Source: Streptomyces antioxidans (lineage in GTDB: Bacteria > Actinomycetota > Actinomycetes > Streptomycetales > Streptomycetaceae). Taken from it: a DNA stretch of 64,000 nt. The notes beneath the pieces were generated by a model, which did not search any database, was not told where the DNA came from, and saw nothing but the letters and a program-made list of their open reading frames with translations. Location of the stretch: NCBI RefSeq assembly GCF_000968685.2, contig NZ_LAKD02000029.1, positions 62,001 to 126,000 of the forward strand. Reading direction: 5' to 3'. Positions 1 to 8,798 of the stretch are shown in pieces (position 1 is the stretch's first letter; every line of letters begins with the position of its first letter). The position numbers and the translations under genes were made by a program.

Positions 1-1422
1 TTCTACACCGCGCTGTACCACGCCCAGCTGCACCCCAATGTGGCGGGCGACGTGGACGGCCGCTACACCGGTTTCGACGGCGCGACCCACACCGCCTCCG
101 GCTACACCCCGTACCAGAACTTCTCGCTGTGGGACACCTACCGGCCGCAGAACCAGCTGCTGGAGCTGGTGGAGCCTGGGGTGGCCCGCGATGTCGCGCT
201 CTCGGTGGTCGCCATCGGCCGGGACGGCGGCTGGCTGCCGCGCTGGGCGCTGGCCAACAGCGAGACCAACATCATGACGGGTGACCCGGTGACCCCCTTC
301 CTCGTCGAGGCGTGGTCCAAGGGCCTGCTGGCCGGGCACGAGGACGAGGCGTACGCGCTGCTGAAGAAGAACGCCACCAGCACCCCGCCCGCCGACTCGC
401 CCTACAACGGCCGCTCCGGAGTGGACTACTACCGCGAGCTGGGCTACGTCCCCTCGGGGCTGGAGCTCGGCACCGACTGCGCCGACAAGGGCGGCGACAA
501 CGACTGTGTCCACCCCGCCTCGGCCACCCTGGAGTACTCCGCCGCGGACTCCGCGCTCGCCCTGATGGCGCGCGGGCTCGGACACCGCGCCGACGCCCGG
601 ATGTTCGCCGGGCGCGGGCAGACGTACCGCACGCTGTGGGACGCCTCGATCGGGCAGTTCCGGCCGCGCACGGCCGACGGCGCGTGGGTGACGCCGTACG
701 ACCCGGTGGAGGCGGGCCGGCAGTTCCACGAGGGCGGCGCCTACCAGTACCAGTGGCTGGTGCCGCAGGACCCGGCCGGGCTGGTGCGGCTGATGGGCGG
801 CCGGAGCGCGACCGAGAAGCGCCTTGACGACTTCTTCGCCTACGGCAAGCTGCTCACCGATCCGGCGGGCACCGCCCGTGCGGACTGGATCTCCGCCCCC
901 TACGACTACTACGGCAAGCCCACCTACAACCCCAACAACGAACCCGATCTGCACGCCCCGTACATGTATCTGTGGGCGGGCGCGCCCGCGAAGGCGGCGA
1001 CCGTGGTGCGGGCCGCGATGACCCTGTTCACCACCGGGCCGGACGGGATGACCGGCAATGACGACCTCGGCACCATGTCCGCCTGGTACGTCTTCTCCTC
1101 GCTGGGCCTGTACCCGACGATGAGTGGCGGGGACTTCCTCGCCCTGTCCAGCCCGCAGTTCTCCTCGGCCGTGGTCCGTATCGGGCACTACGGCACCCGG
1201 CAGGGCGGCACCCTCACGGTCACCGCGCCGGGCGCGAGCGACGCCAAGCGGTATGTCCGGAGTGTCGCGCTCAACGGGCGTCATGTGGCGCGGACTTGGC
1301 TGGACTGGGACCAGGTGGCCCACGGCGGACGGCTGGCCCACCGGCTGTCCACCGAGCCGTCGTCGTGGGGCACCGGGCGGGGCGCCGAACCGCCCTCGGT
1401 GGGCGCCCTCCGCAAGGGCTGA
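1..1422 (+). CDS. GH92 family alpha-mannosidase, C-terminal part (5' end outside window)
   Basis: The frame is open from the first base, so the gene begins upstream and only its last 473 codons are here. The sequence carries GH92 hallmarks: FYTALYHAQLHPNV at the left edge, then DVDGRYTGFDG, FSLWDTYRPQNQLLELV, an NEPDLHAPYMY stretch and near the end GNDDLGTMSAWYVFSSLGLYP-type residues, the conserved acidic active-site region of this family. GH92 enzymes are calcium-dependent exo-acting alpha-mannosidases, usually secreted, trimming alpha-1,2/1,3-linked mannose from fungal or glycoprotein mannans. The N-terminal signal and beta-sandwich domain cannot be judged. No good terminator hairpin was seen in the 84 bp before the next gene. 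Family assignment is firm; linkage specificity is not determinable. Confidence 0.93.
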   Translation, partial: FYTALYHAQLHPNVAGDVDGRYTGFDGATHTASGYTPYQNFSLWDTYRPQNQLLELVEPGVARDVALSVVAIGRDGGWLPRWALANSETNIMTGDPVTPFLVEAWSKGLLAGHEDEAYALLKKNATSTPPADSPYNGRSGVDYYRELGYVPSGLELGTDCADKGGDNDCVHPASATLEYSAADSALALMARGLGHRADARMFAGRGQTYRTLWDASIGQFRPRTADGAWVTPYDPVEAGRQFHEGGAYQYQWLVPQDPAGLVRLMGGRSATEKRLDDFFAYGKLLTDPAGTARADWISAPYDYYGKPTYNPNNEPDLHAPYMYLWAGAPAKAATVVRAAMTLFTTGPDGMTGNDDLGTMSAWYVFSSLGLYPTMSGGDFLALSSPQFSSAVVRIGHYGTRQGGTLTVTAPGASDAKRYVRSVALNGRHVARTWLDWDQVAHGGRLAHRLSTEPSSWGTGRGAEPPSVGALRKG

Positions 1423-1506
1423 TACCGGCCGGTTGTGGTGTAGGTTCTATGGCCCGCCTGGACACACGGGTCATGGGGGATGTGGTCGAGCGAGGGAGCG
1501 GTGTCC

Positions 1507-2571
1507 ATGCGTGCTGTGCTGTTCGACGAGTTCGGGCGCCGGCCCGAGGTCCGGAGCGTCGAGGACCCCGCTCCCTCCCCGCGCGGCGCGGTGATCCGCG
1601 TCGAGGCCACCGGACTGTGCCGCAGCGACTGGCACGGCTGGATGGGGCACGACCCGGACATCCGGCTGCCGCACATCCCCGGCCATGAGCTGGCGGGGGT
1701 GATCGAGGAGGTCGGCCCCGACGTACTCAACTGGCGCCCGGGGCAGCGGGTCACCGTGCCGTTCGTCTGCGCCTGTGGGCGCTGCGCCGCCTGTGCGGAG
1801 GGCGCCCAACAGGTGTGCGAGCGGCAGACCCAGCCGGGGTTCACCCACTGGGGCTCGTTCGCCGAGTACGTGGCGATCGAGAACGCCGATGTGAACCTGG
1901 TCGGGATCCGCAACGAGCTGTCGTTCACCACCGCCGCCGGTCTGGGCTGCCGCTTCGCGACCGCCTTCCGCGCCGTCGTCGCCCAGGGCCGGGTGGCGCC
2001 GGGCGAGTGGGTCGCGGTGCACGGCTGCGGCGGGGTGGGGCTGTCCGCGGTGATGATCGCCGCCGCGGCCGGGGCCCGGGTGGCGGCGGTGGACATCTCG
2101 CCGGAGGCGCTGGCCCTGGCGGAACGGTTCGGCGCGGCCGTGTGCGTGGACGTGGCGTCCACCCTGGGCTCGGTGGCGGAGGCGGTCGCGGACGCGACGG
2201 GCGGCGGCGCCCATGTCTCGCTGGACGCGCTGGGCTCCCCGCGGACCTGCGCGGCGTCCATCAAGAGCCTGCGCCGCCACGGCCGCCATGTGCAGGTCGG
2301 ACTGCTGCCCCCGGCCGCCGGGACCCCGATGATCCCGATGGACCGGGTCATCGCGCTGGAGCTGCGGCTACTGGGCAGCCATGGCATGGCCGCGCACGAC
2401 TACGGCCCGATGATGGAGATGGTCGAGGCCGGTTCGCTGCGGCCGGATCTGCTGGTCACCGATGTCATCGGGCTGGACGCGGCCCCGGAGGCGCTGTCCG
2501 CGATGGCCTCCGGGGGCAGGGGCGGGGTCACGGTCATCGAACCCCACCGCCCGCCCCGGGCCGGGGGCTGA
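1507..2571 (+). CDS. Zinc-dependent alcohol dehydrogenase family protein
   Basis: A 354-residue medium-chain dehydrogenase/reductase. The GroES-like N-terminal half has the catalytic zinc region ([10 protein letters not shown], then [16 protein letters not shown]) and a structural-zinc lobe with four cysteines spaced C-x2-C-x2-C-x7-C ([17 protein letters not shown]). The NAD(P)-binding half has [15 protein letters not shown]. The ATG at 1507 was chosen over an upstream in-frame start at 1480 because the protein then starts with the typical [10 protein letters not shown]. It presumably oxidises an alcohol or polyol with NAD(P); the substrate is unknown. It stands alone between the GH92 gene and a convergent citrate-type transporter whose stop is only 34 bp away. 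Confidence 0.9.
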   Translation: MRAVLFDEFGRRPEVRSVEDPAPSPRGAVIRVEATGLCRSDWHGWMGHDPDIRLPHIPGHELAGVIEEVGPDVLNWRPGQRVTVPFVCACGRCAACAEGAQQVCERQTQPGFTHWGSFAEYVAIENADVNLVGIRNELSFTTAAGLGCRFATAFRAVVAQGRVAPGEWVAVHGCGGVGLSAVMIAAAAGARVAAVDISPEALALAERFGAAVCVDVASTLGSVAEAVADATGGGAHVSLDALGSPRTCAASIKSLRRHGRHVQVGLLPPAAGTPMIPMDRVIALELRLLGSHGMAAHDYGPMMEMVEAGSLRPDLLVTDVIGLDAAPEALSAMASGGRGGVTVIEPHRPPRAGG

Positions 2572-2605
2572 GGGGCCGCCCCGGACAGGGCCGTCGCCAC
2601 GGGCG

Positions 2606-3913
2606 TCAGAGCGGCACGGCGCCTGTCGCCAGCGCCGCGGCGGTCATCACGAGCGTCGTTCCGAACGCCCAGCGGAAGAGGAAGCGCTGGTGCTCCCCGA
2701 GCTGGACGCCGCTCATGCTGAGGAGGATGAAGGTCGCGGCGGTGAGCGGGCTCAGCGGGAAGCCGGTGGTCATCTGGCCGAGGACCGCGGCGCGGGCGAT
2801 CTCGGCGTGGCCGGTGCCGAACGCGTCGGCGGTCCCGGCGAGCACCGGCAGCACCCCGAAGTAGTAGGCGTCCGGGGTGAGGACGAGGCTCAGCGGCATG
2901 CTGGTGACGGCCACCAGCACCGGCAGATGGCCGCCGAGCCCGTCGGGGATGATGTCGACCAGCGCCTCGGCCATCTTCCCTATCATCCCGGTGCCGCCGA
3001 GGATGCCGGTGAACACCCCGGCCGCGAAGATCATGGTGATGACGAGCGCCACGCTCTTGCCGTGCTTCTCCAGCAGCTCCTGCTGGTCCTCCCAACGGGG
3101 GTGGTTGACCAGCAGCGCGAGGACGAAGGCGAAGACGAAGAGCACGGGCAGCGGCATGGCCTCCAGCACCAGGCAGACCACCAGGGCCACGGTCAGCAGC
3201 AGGTTGAAGAGGGTGAGCGCGAGACCGGCGCGTGCGGCGACCCGGGGTGTGCCGGGGCCGTCCCCGGCCGCCACCTCGGCCCGTGGCGCGGGCTCGAGCG
3301 CGTCGAGCCGCCGCCGCTCACGGCGTCCGATGAGATACGCGGCGAGCAGCACCCAGGCGATACCGGCGGCGAGGGCGGGCAGGAGCGGCGTGATGATGTC
3401 GGAGGTGTCGATCTCCAGGGCCGCCGCGGCGCGGGCCGTCGGCCCGCCCCACGGGATCATGTTCATCACGCCCGCGCCCAGGCCGACCACTCCGGCGAGC
3501 ACCAGTCGGCTCATCCCGAGCCGCTGGTAGACGGGGAGCATCGCGGAGATGGTGATGAGGAAGGTGGAGGCGCCGTCGCCGTCGAGCCCGACGCATACGG
3601 TCAGCGCGGCGGTGCCGACCGTGATCCGTACCGGGTCGTTCCTGGTGGCGCGGAGAATGCCGCGGATCAGCGGTTCGAAGAGGCCCGCGTCGATCATCAG
3701 GCTGAAGTAGAGCAGCGCGAAGGCGATCATGATGCCGGTCGGGGCGACCTCGGACAGCCCGTCCAGCGCCATCGGGCCCAGCTCGTCGCCGTAGCCGCCG
3801 ATGACCGCGGTGACCACGGGCATGAGTACGAGGGCCACCAGCACCGAGACCCGCTTGGCCATGGTGAGCAGCAGGAAGCCGCCGATCGTGCAGAACCCCA
3901 GTGCTGCCAGCAT
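2606..3913 (-). CDS. CitMHS-family citrate/organic acid:cation symporter
   Basis: A 435-residue polytopic membrane protein with about 11-12 hydrophobic segments beginning MLAALGFCTIGGFLLLTMAK. It resembles CitMHS transporters, which import citrate (as a Mg2+ or Ca2+ complex) or related acids with protons. Family-like stretches include GLDGDGASTFLITISAMLPVY and NMIPWGGPTARAAAAL. A central hydrophilic loop (about residues 215-245) separates the two halves. The ATG at 3913 has a GAGGAAG ribosome site about 9 nt upstream; a longer in-frame start at 3985 adds a charged stretch unlike the family. It is divergent from a LysR regulator (144 bp between starts), which very likely controls it. The nearby CoA-transferase and CitE-like lyase suggest a tri- or dicarboxylate substrate that is activated to a CoA ester inside the cell. 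Confidence 0.88.
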   Translation of the reverse strand: MLAALGFCTIGGFLLLTMAKRVSVLVALVLMPVVTAVIGGYGDELGPMALDGLSEVAPTGIMIAFALLYFSLMIDAGLFEPLIRGILRATRNDPVRITVGTAALTVCVGLDGDGASTFLITISAMLPVYQRLGMSRLVLAGVVGLGAGVMNMIPWGGPTARAAAALEIDTSDIITPLLPALAAGIAWVLLAAYLIGRRERRRLDALEPAPRAEVAAGDGPGTPRVAARAGLALTLFNLLLTVALVVCLVLEAMPLPVLFVFAFVLALLVNHPRWEDQQELLEKHGKSVALVITMIFAAGVFTGILGGTGMIGKMAEALVDIIPDGLGGHLPVLVAVTSMPLSLVLTPDAYYFGVLPVLAGTADAFGTGHAEIARAAVLGQMTTGFPLSPLTAATFILLSMSGVQLGEHQRFLFRWAFGTTLVMTAAALATGAVPL

Positions 3914-4057
3914 GGCCGCTCGCTTCCTCGTCCGGTCGGGTGCTGCCGAAGAGTGTCCGAGCGGGGAAAGATCCGCGTCCAGCATCGAACACAGATCTAT
4001 CCATGCGTTTCGCGCAACAGTTCCCCTGTCCGGCCGCCGCGCCTACGCTCGCGGACC

Positions 4058-4999
4058 ATGGACGTCACCCTGCGCCAGCTGACCGCGTACGCGGCGGTCG
4101 CGCGCGCCGTGAGCTTCACCGCGGCCGCCGCCGAACTGCATGTGTCCCAGTCGTCGCTGAGCCGTGCGGTCGCCGATCTGGAGCGGACGCTGGGGATGCG
4201 GCTGCTGGAGCGGGACACCCGCAATGTGCGGCTCACCCCGGCGGGCGCCGAGGCGCTGCGGATCGCCGACCAGATCCTCTCCGCGCACCGCGCGGGCCTG
4301 GCCCAGCTGGGGCGCTACGGCGCCGGGGAGCGCGGTGCGGTGGCCCTGGCGACGCTGCCCTCGGTCGCGGCCGTGCTGCTGCCGCCGGTGATCTCCGCCT
4401 TCCGCGCCCGGCGGCCGGAGATGACCGTACGGCTGCTGGACGGGCTGGAGCGCTCGGTGCTGGACCGGGTGGTCGACGGGGACGCCGACTTCGCGGTCAG
4501 TACGGTGGCCCGGCGCGCCCCGGGCATCGCTCTGCGGCCCCTGGTGCGGGACCGTTTCGACGCGGTGCTCCCCGAGCACCATCCGCTGGCCGAGCGGGCG
4601 GAGGTGACCTGGGAGGAGCTGGGCCGGGAGCCGTTCCTCGCGGTGGGCGCCGATTCCAGCGTGCGCCGGATGACCGATGCGGCCTTCGCCCAGGCCGGGA
4701 CGGAGGCGAACCCTGCGGCCGAGGCGTCGAACGTGGCCACGGTGGGCGGTCTGGTGGCGGCCGGGCTCGGCGTCTCCGCGCTGCCCGCCCTGGTCCATCC
4801 GCTGATGGTGCCGGGCCGGCTGGTGTGTCGCCCGCTGGTGGGGCCGGTGGTGGAGCGCCGGCTGCATGTCGTCCTGCCGACGCGCCGCACGCTTCCGCCG
4901 GGGGCGCGCCGCTTCCTGGACCAGCTGGAGGAGTTCCGCTCCGCGGCGGACGCCCTGCCCGCGGGGGTGGCGTGGGAGGAGGCGGGCGAGGAGCGGTGA
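4058..4999 (+). CDS. LysR-family transcriptional regulator
   Basis: 313 residues. The N-terminal winged helix-turn-helix (about residues 1-60) is typical of LysR proteins: LRQLTAYAAVARAVSFTAAA, ELHVSQSSLSRAVADLE, RLLERDTRNVRLTPAG. The remainder is a periplasmic-binding-protein-like effector domain. The ATG at 4058 begins exactly at the canonical MDVTLRQL; the reading frame stays open far upstream, but that part is antisense to the transporter gene. It sits divergent to the CitMHS transporter and upstream of the CoA-transferase/CitE pair, so it is the natural candidate to regulate both in response to the imported acid. Regulation of these specific targets is inferred from position only. Confidence 0.92.
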   Translation: MDVTLRQLTAYAAVARAVSFTAAAAELHVSQSSLSRAVADLERTLGMRLLERDTRNVRLTPAGAEALRIADQILSAHRAGLAQLGRYGAGERGAVALATLPSVAAVLLPPVISAFRARRPEMTVRLLDGLERSVLDRVVDGDADFAVSTVARRAPGIALRPLVRDRFDAVLPEHHPLAERAEVTWEELGREPFLAVGADSSVRRMTDAAFAQAGTEANPAAEASNVATVGGLVAAGLGVSALPALVHPLMVPGRLVCRPLVGPVVERRLHVVLPTRRTLPPGARRFLDQLEEFRSAADALPAGVAWEEAGEER

Positions 5000-5019
5000 G
5001 ATGCCCGGGCGCGGCGCCT

Positions 5020-5067
5020 GAGTCGTGCGGGGTCCGACTCGCGCGGGTTCCGACTCATGCGGCGTCC
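5020..5067. repeat. Three imperfect 16-bp tandem repeats upstream of the CoA-transferase gene
   Basis: Units GAGTCGTGCGGGGTCC, GACTCGCGCGGGTTCC and GACTCATGCGGCGTCC follow one another without gaps between the LysR stop and the CoA-transferase start. They could be regulator half-sites or a neutral duplication. No clear Shine-Dalgarno sequence precedes the ATG at 5149. Confidence 0.6.
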
Positions 5068-5148
5068 GGCGATCCTTGCGAGATCCGCATGAATTGATCC
5101 TTCTTCCTTGCTGGACGCGCATACGCCCCGCCCCGCAGCCTGAACCGC

Positions 5149-6363
5149 ATGGAGGACCAGACCAGTACAGGGCAGGGACAGCTCACCGGGCTGAAGGTGG
5201 TGGAGTTCGCGCATGTGGTGGCGGGCCCCCTCGCCGGGGGAATGCTCGCCGACCAGGGCGCGGACGTCGTCCACGTGGAGCCGCCGGGCTCCGGTGACGC
5301 GGCGCGGGCGATGGGCCCGCGGCGCGACGGCGTATCGCTGTGGTTCAAGGTGGCGGGCCGCAACAAGCGCTCGGTGACCCTGGATCTCCACCACGAGGAG
5401 GGCCGGGAGGTCGCCCGGGAGCTGATCGCCTGGGCCGATGTGGTGATCGTGACCCTCCGGGCGGGCAGACTGCGCGCCTGGGGCCTGGACTGGGCGGCCG
5501 TCCACGCGCTGAATCCCACCGCGATCCTGCTGCAGATCTCCGGGTTCGGCGCCACCTCCTCGCGGGCCGACGCCCCCGGCTTCGGGAAGATGGGCGAGGC
5601 CCGCAGCGGGGTGGTCCATCTGACCGGCTTCCCCGAAGGCCCGCCCGTGCACACCGGCTTCTCGCACGGCGACGCGGTCACCGGGCTGATGGGCGCGTTC
5701 GCGGTGCTGGCCGCGCTGCACCGCCGTGACACCGATCCGGACTCGTTCGACGGCGAGTGGATCGACCTGGCGCTTTTCGAGCCGCTGTACCGGCTGGTGG
5801 AGTGGCAGATCATCGCGTACGACCAGCTGGGTACGGCGCCTGAGCGGGCGGGCAACCAGCTGGCCGTCGCCCCGGCCGCCGTCATCAACACCTACCGCAG
5901 CGCCGACGGCGACTGGCTCACCGTCACCTCCGCCACCATCCGCTCGGTGCGCCATGTGGTGCGGCTGCTGGGTCTGCCCGAGGAGGAGTTCGCCACCGTG
6001 GAGCAGCAGCACGCGGGGCGCGAGCGGCTGGACGCGGCACTGCGGGAGTGGGTGGCGGCGCGCCCGGCGGCCGATTGCCTCGCGGCGTTCGAGCGCGCGG
6101 AAGTGGTGGCCTCGCGGGTGTTCACCGCAGCCGACATCGTCGCCGACCCGGTCTACGCCGAGCGCGAGGACATCATCACGGTGGACGACCCCGACCTCGG
6201 CCCGGTGCGGATGCAGTCGGTGATCCCGCGCTTCCACCGCTCCCCCGGCGCGGTGTGGCGCACCGGCCCGGCGCTCGGCGCGGACAACGCGCTGGTCTAC
6301 GGGGAGTGGCTGGGCATCGACGGCGGACGGCTGGCGACGCTGGAGGCCGAGGGTGTCATCTGA
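5149..6363 (+). CDS. CaiB/BaiF family (class III) CoA-transferase
   Basis: 404 residues; family III CoA-transferases move CoA between an acyl-CoA donor and a carboxylic acid without a ping-pong glutamyl-CoA of the family I type. Visible hallmarks are LTGLKVVEFAHVVAGPLAGGMLADQGADVVHVEPP near the start, GRNKRSVTLDL, ADVVI, LNPTAILLQISGFG, the HTGFSHGDAVTGLMGAFAVLAAL stretch and the YRSADGDWLTV segment. The expected catalytic aspartate lies in the GDA/HGDAVTG region (about residue 171). It overlaps the downstream CitE-like gene by 11 bp, so the two are one operon. Together with the CitMHS transporter it suggests activation of an imported acid such as citramalate, itaconate or malate to its CoA ester, followed by C-C cleavage. 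Substrate is inferred. Confidence 0.9.
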   Translation: MEDQTSTGQGQLTGLKVVEFAHVVAGPLAGGMLADQGADVVHVEPPGSGDAARAMGPRRDGVSLWFKVAGRNKRSVTLDLHHEEGREVARELIAWADVVIVTLRAGRLRAWGLDWAAVHALNPTAILLQISGFGATSSRADAPGFGKMGEARSGVVHLTGFPEGPPVHTGFSHGDAVTGLMGAFAVLAALHRRDTDPDSFDGEWIDLALFEPLYRLVEWQIIAYDQLGTAPERAGNQLAVAPAAVINTYRSADGDWLTVTSATIRSVRHVVRLLGLPEEEFATVEQQHAGRERLDAALREWVAARPAADCLAAFERAEVVASRVFTAADIVADPVYAEREDIITVDDPDLGPVRMQSVIPRFHRSPGAVWRTGPALGADNALVYGEWLGIDGGRLATLEAEGVI

Positions 6364-7366
6364 CGGCGCGACCACGTCCCGTATCCCGCTGCGCTCCCTG
6401 CTCTTCGTGCCCGGCAGCCGGACCGGCTGGCTGCCCAAGGCGGAGGCGGCGGGCGCCGACGCGGCCATCCTCGACCTGGAGGACGCCGTCCCGGAGGAAG
6501 GCAAGGCGGCGGCGCGGGAGGCCGTGGCCGGGGCCGTCGACCGGGCGGCCGCACGGGGGGCCACCGACCGGGCGGTGGCGCGGGAAGCCACCGACCGGGC
6601 GGTCAGCACGTCCCCCGGTCCGATGCGGCTGCTCGTACGGATCAACGCGCTGGACCGTGCGGGGGGCTGGCAGGGCGCCGACGATCTGCGGGCGGTGGCG
6701 CGTCCCGGGCTCTACGGCCTCGTACTGCCCAAGGTGAGTGGCCCCGAGGACGTGCTCACCGCCGACCGGCTGCTGGCCTGGTGCGAGCGCGAACACGGCC
6801 TGCCCGAGGGCCACTTCGCCCTGTTGCCACTGTTGGAGACGGCACGCGGGCTGCGCGAGGCGTACGCCATCGGCCGGGCCGCCACCCGGATCGCCCATCT
6901 GGGCGCGGTGGCCGCGCCGGGCGGCGATGTGGAACGGGCGGTCGGCTACCGCTGGAGCCCGGAGGGCGAGGAGACCCGCGAACTGCGCGCCCGGGTACTG
7001 CTCGACGCCCGCGCCGCGGACCGCCCTCACCCGGTGGCCGGGCTGTGGGCGGACGTGGCGGACCTCGCGGGGCTACGGCGCTTCGCCGAGCGGCACCGCG
7101 CCCTGGGCTACGAGGGGATGGCCGTGATCCACCCGTCGCATGTGCCGGTGGTCAACGAGGTGTTCTCGCCGGACGCGGAGGAGCTGGCCCGCTGCCGTCG
7201 GTTGATCGAGGCGGTGGAGCGGGCGCAGAGAGAGGGGGCGGGGGCGGTGCGCTTCGAGGGGCGGATGGTGGACGAGGCGATGGCGGCCACGGCCCGCCGG
7301 ACCCTCGCCCGCCGGGGTGCAGGGTGCGGGCTGGGCGATGAGTTTCGCCGTGGTGCGGAGTCATAG
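6353..7366 (+). CDS. HpcH/HpaI-type CoA-ester lyase (CitE-like, citramalyl/malyl-CoA lyase family)
   Basis: 337 residues, GTG start at 6353 inside the end of the CoA-transferase gene. The TIM-barrel CitE fold is recognised by LRSLLFVPGSRTGWLPKA (CoA-binding arginine), DAAILDLEDAVPEEGK (metal-site acidic residues), LLPLLETARGL and GYEGMAVIHPSHVPVVNEVF. These enzymes cleave or make beta-hydroxyacyl-CoA esters such as malyl-CoA or citramalyl-CoA with Mg2+. Residues about 62-85 contain an Arg/Ala-rich insertion produced by a 17-bp direct repeat (6560-6576 and 6587-6603), giving repeated ATDRAV; this loop is not typical and may be a recent expansion. As the operon partner of a CoA-transferase, citramalyl-CoA or malyl-CoA lyase is the most likely role. 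Confidence 0.87.
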   Translation: MSSDGATTSRIPLRSLLFVPGSRTGWLPKAEAAGADAAILDLEDAVPEEGKAAAREAVAGAVDRAAARGATDRAVAREATDRAVSTSPGPMRLLVRINALDRAGGWQGADDLRAVARPGLYGLVLPKVSGPEDVLTADRLLAWCEREHGLPEGHFALLPLLETARGLREAYAIGRAATRIAHLGAVAAPGGDVERAVGYRWSPEGEETRELRARVLLDARAADRPHPVAGLWADVADLAGLRRFAERHRALGYEGMAVIHPSHVPVVNEVFSPDAEELARCRRLIEAVERAQREGAGAVRFEGRMVDEAMAATARRTLARRGAGCGLGDEFRRGAES

Positions 7367-7435
7367 ACAGCCACCGAGCGAAGAAGCGAGACCTGCCGGA
7401 CCGCGAGACCGCGGGACCGCCTGGACGGGAGTGCC

Positions 7436-8020
7436 ATGAGGATCGTCGTCATCAGCCACATCACCCTGGACGGTGTCATGCAAGGGCCCGGCCGGGCCGA
7501 TGAGGACACCCGCGAGGGATTCACCCAGGGCGGCTGGGCCGCCGAGCGGGGTGGGGACGAGGCAGTCGGCAGGGCGTGGGGGCGGCGGCTGGCCGCGAGC
7601 AGTGGGTATCTGCTGGGGCGCCGCACGTACCAGGACGTGCTGGGCCACTGGAACACCCAGGACAGCCCGTTCCGCGACGCCCTCAACAACGCGCCCAAGT
7701 ACATCGCGTCCAACACCCTGGCCGAGCCCCTTCCGTGGCCCAACTCCACGCTGCTCAGCGGCGACATCCCGGCGGCGGTCGCCGAGCTCAAGAAGACCCC
7801 GGGCGACGACCTGCACATCATGGGCAGCGGCGCGCTGATCCGGTCACTGTCCCCGCTGGGCCTCATCGACGAATACCTGCTCAGCGTCCACCCGCTCGTC
7901 CTGGGCACCGGACGCCGCCTGTTCGCCGACGGCTTCGGCCCCGTGGCGTTCCGTCTCACCGACGCGACCCCGACGGACACCGGCATCCTCATCGCCACCT
8001 ATCGGCCCCTCGACGGGTAG
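7436..8020 (+). CDS. Dihydrofolate reductase-like (RibD C-terminal domain) protein
   Basis: 194 residues starting MRIVVISHITLDGVMQGPG, the signature beginning of the RibD_C/YwjB branch of the DHFR fold. Later elements fit NADPH binding: YLLGRRTYQDVLGHW, KYIASNTL, LHIMGSGALIRSL, DEYLLSVHPLVLGTGRRLF. Members are presumed NADPH-dependent reductases; most have no known physiological substrate. The gene is monocistronic, 69 bp after the CitE-like gene and before a decayed two-component locus. There is no riboflavin or folate gene nearby, so a role in those pathways is not supported. Confidence 0.9.
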   Translation: MRIVVISHITLDGVMQGPGRADEDTREGFTQGGWAAERGGDEAVGRAWGRRLAASSGYLLGRRTYQDVLGHWNTQDSPFRDALNNAPKYIASNTLAEPLPWPNSTLLSGDIPAAVAELKKTPGDDLHIMGSGALIRSLSPLGLIDEYLLSVHPLVLGTGRRLFADGFGPVAFRLTDATPTDTGILIATYRPLDG

Positions 8021-8145
8021 AACACGGCCCCTCCGGGTCAGGAGCACGGCTAGCGACCGTGCGGCGATCACCACGGTGGCGGCCAGCAGATCACAGGTAG
8101 CACGCACTACCGACCGGGCGGCGACGGGTCGCATATCTTCTGCGG

Positions 8146-8798
8146 GTGCCTTCTCGAACAGCCTGGCAGGCTCTCGCTCAGCGTCCGTTGGGATTCCTGG
8201 TCTCGGCCTGGCCCTGGCGGGCGTTGGCCTATCTGCTGACCGGGGTCGTCTTCGGCGCGATCGCCACGGTCACGCTGCTGGCCCTGGCCGCGGCCGGGCC
8301 GATGTCCCTGATCGTGGGGGTGGGGGCCGTTCTCCTCCTCGCCGTGGCACTATCCGGCATCGTCGTCACCCGGATCGAACGCCTCCGGCTGCGGCTGGTG
8401 GACCCGGACCCGGCGCCGGATCCGCACCGGGCCCCGGAGCGCCCCGGGGCCGTCGGCGACGCCGACGCGCTGATCGCCGCGGCCCATGAGCACGACCCCG
8501 ACATCGTGATCACCGATGTGCGGATGCCCCCGGGCGACGCCGACGACGGTCTCCGCGCCGCGGTCGCGCTGCGCGGCCACCGCACCGGCCTGCCCATTCT
8601 CGTGCTCAGCCAGTACATCGAGCAGTCCTACGCCACCCACCTGCTCGACCTCGGCAGCGAGAGCGGCATCGGCTATCTGCTCAAGGACCGCGTCGACGCC
8701 GTCACCCACTTCGCGAGCGCGATCGAGCAGGGGGCCGCCGGGTCGACGGCCACGGTCACCGACGGGTCCTCGCGGTGCTCATCTACCTGCGCGCCTGA
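8146..8798 (+). pseudogene. Decayed two-component system: sensor-kinase N-terminus fused to response-regulator fragment
   Basis: From the GTG at 8146 the frame reads a Streptomyces sensor-kinase start (ALAQRPLGFLVSAWPW, two membrane helices, then a VDPDPAPDPHRAPE linker). At about residue 100 it changes abruptly into the middle of a NarL-type receiver domain: GDADALIAAAHEHDPDIVITDVRMPP, LPILVLSQYIEQSYA and GYLLKDRV. The kinase domain and the receiver's first ~35 residues are missing. After about 8750 the homology continues in another frame, reading HRRVLAVLIYLRA and a stop at 8796-8798, the usual tail of such regulators; the helix-turn-helix is gone. Two internal deletions, the second frame-disrupting, explain this. 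The open frame continues to 9126 only as antisense of the glycosyltransferase. A functional truncated chimera is possible but unlikely. Confidence 0.85.
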
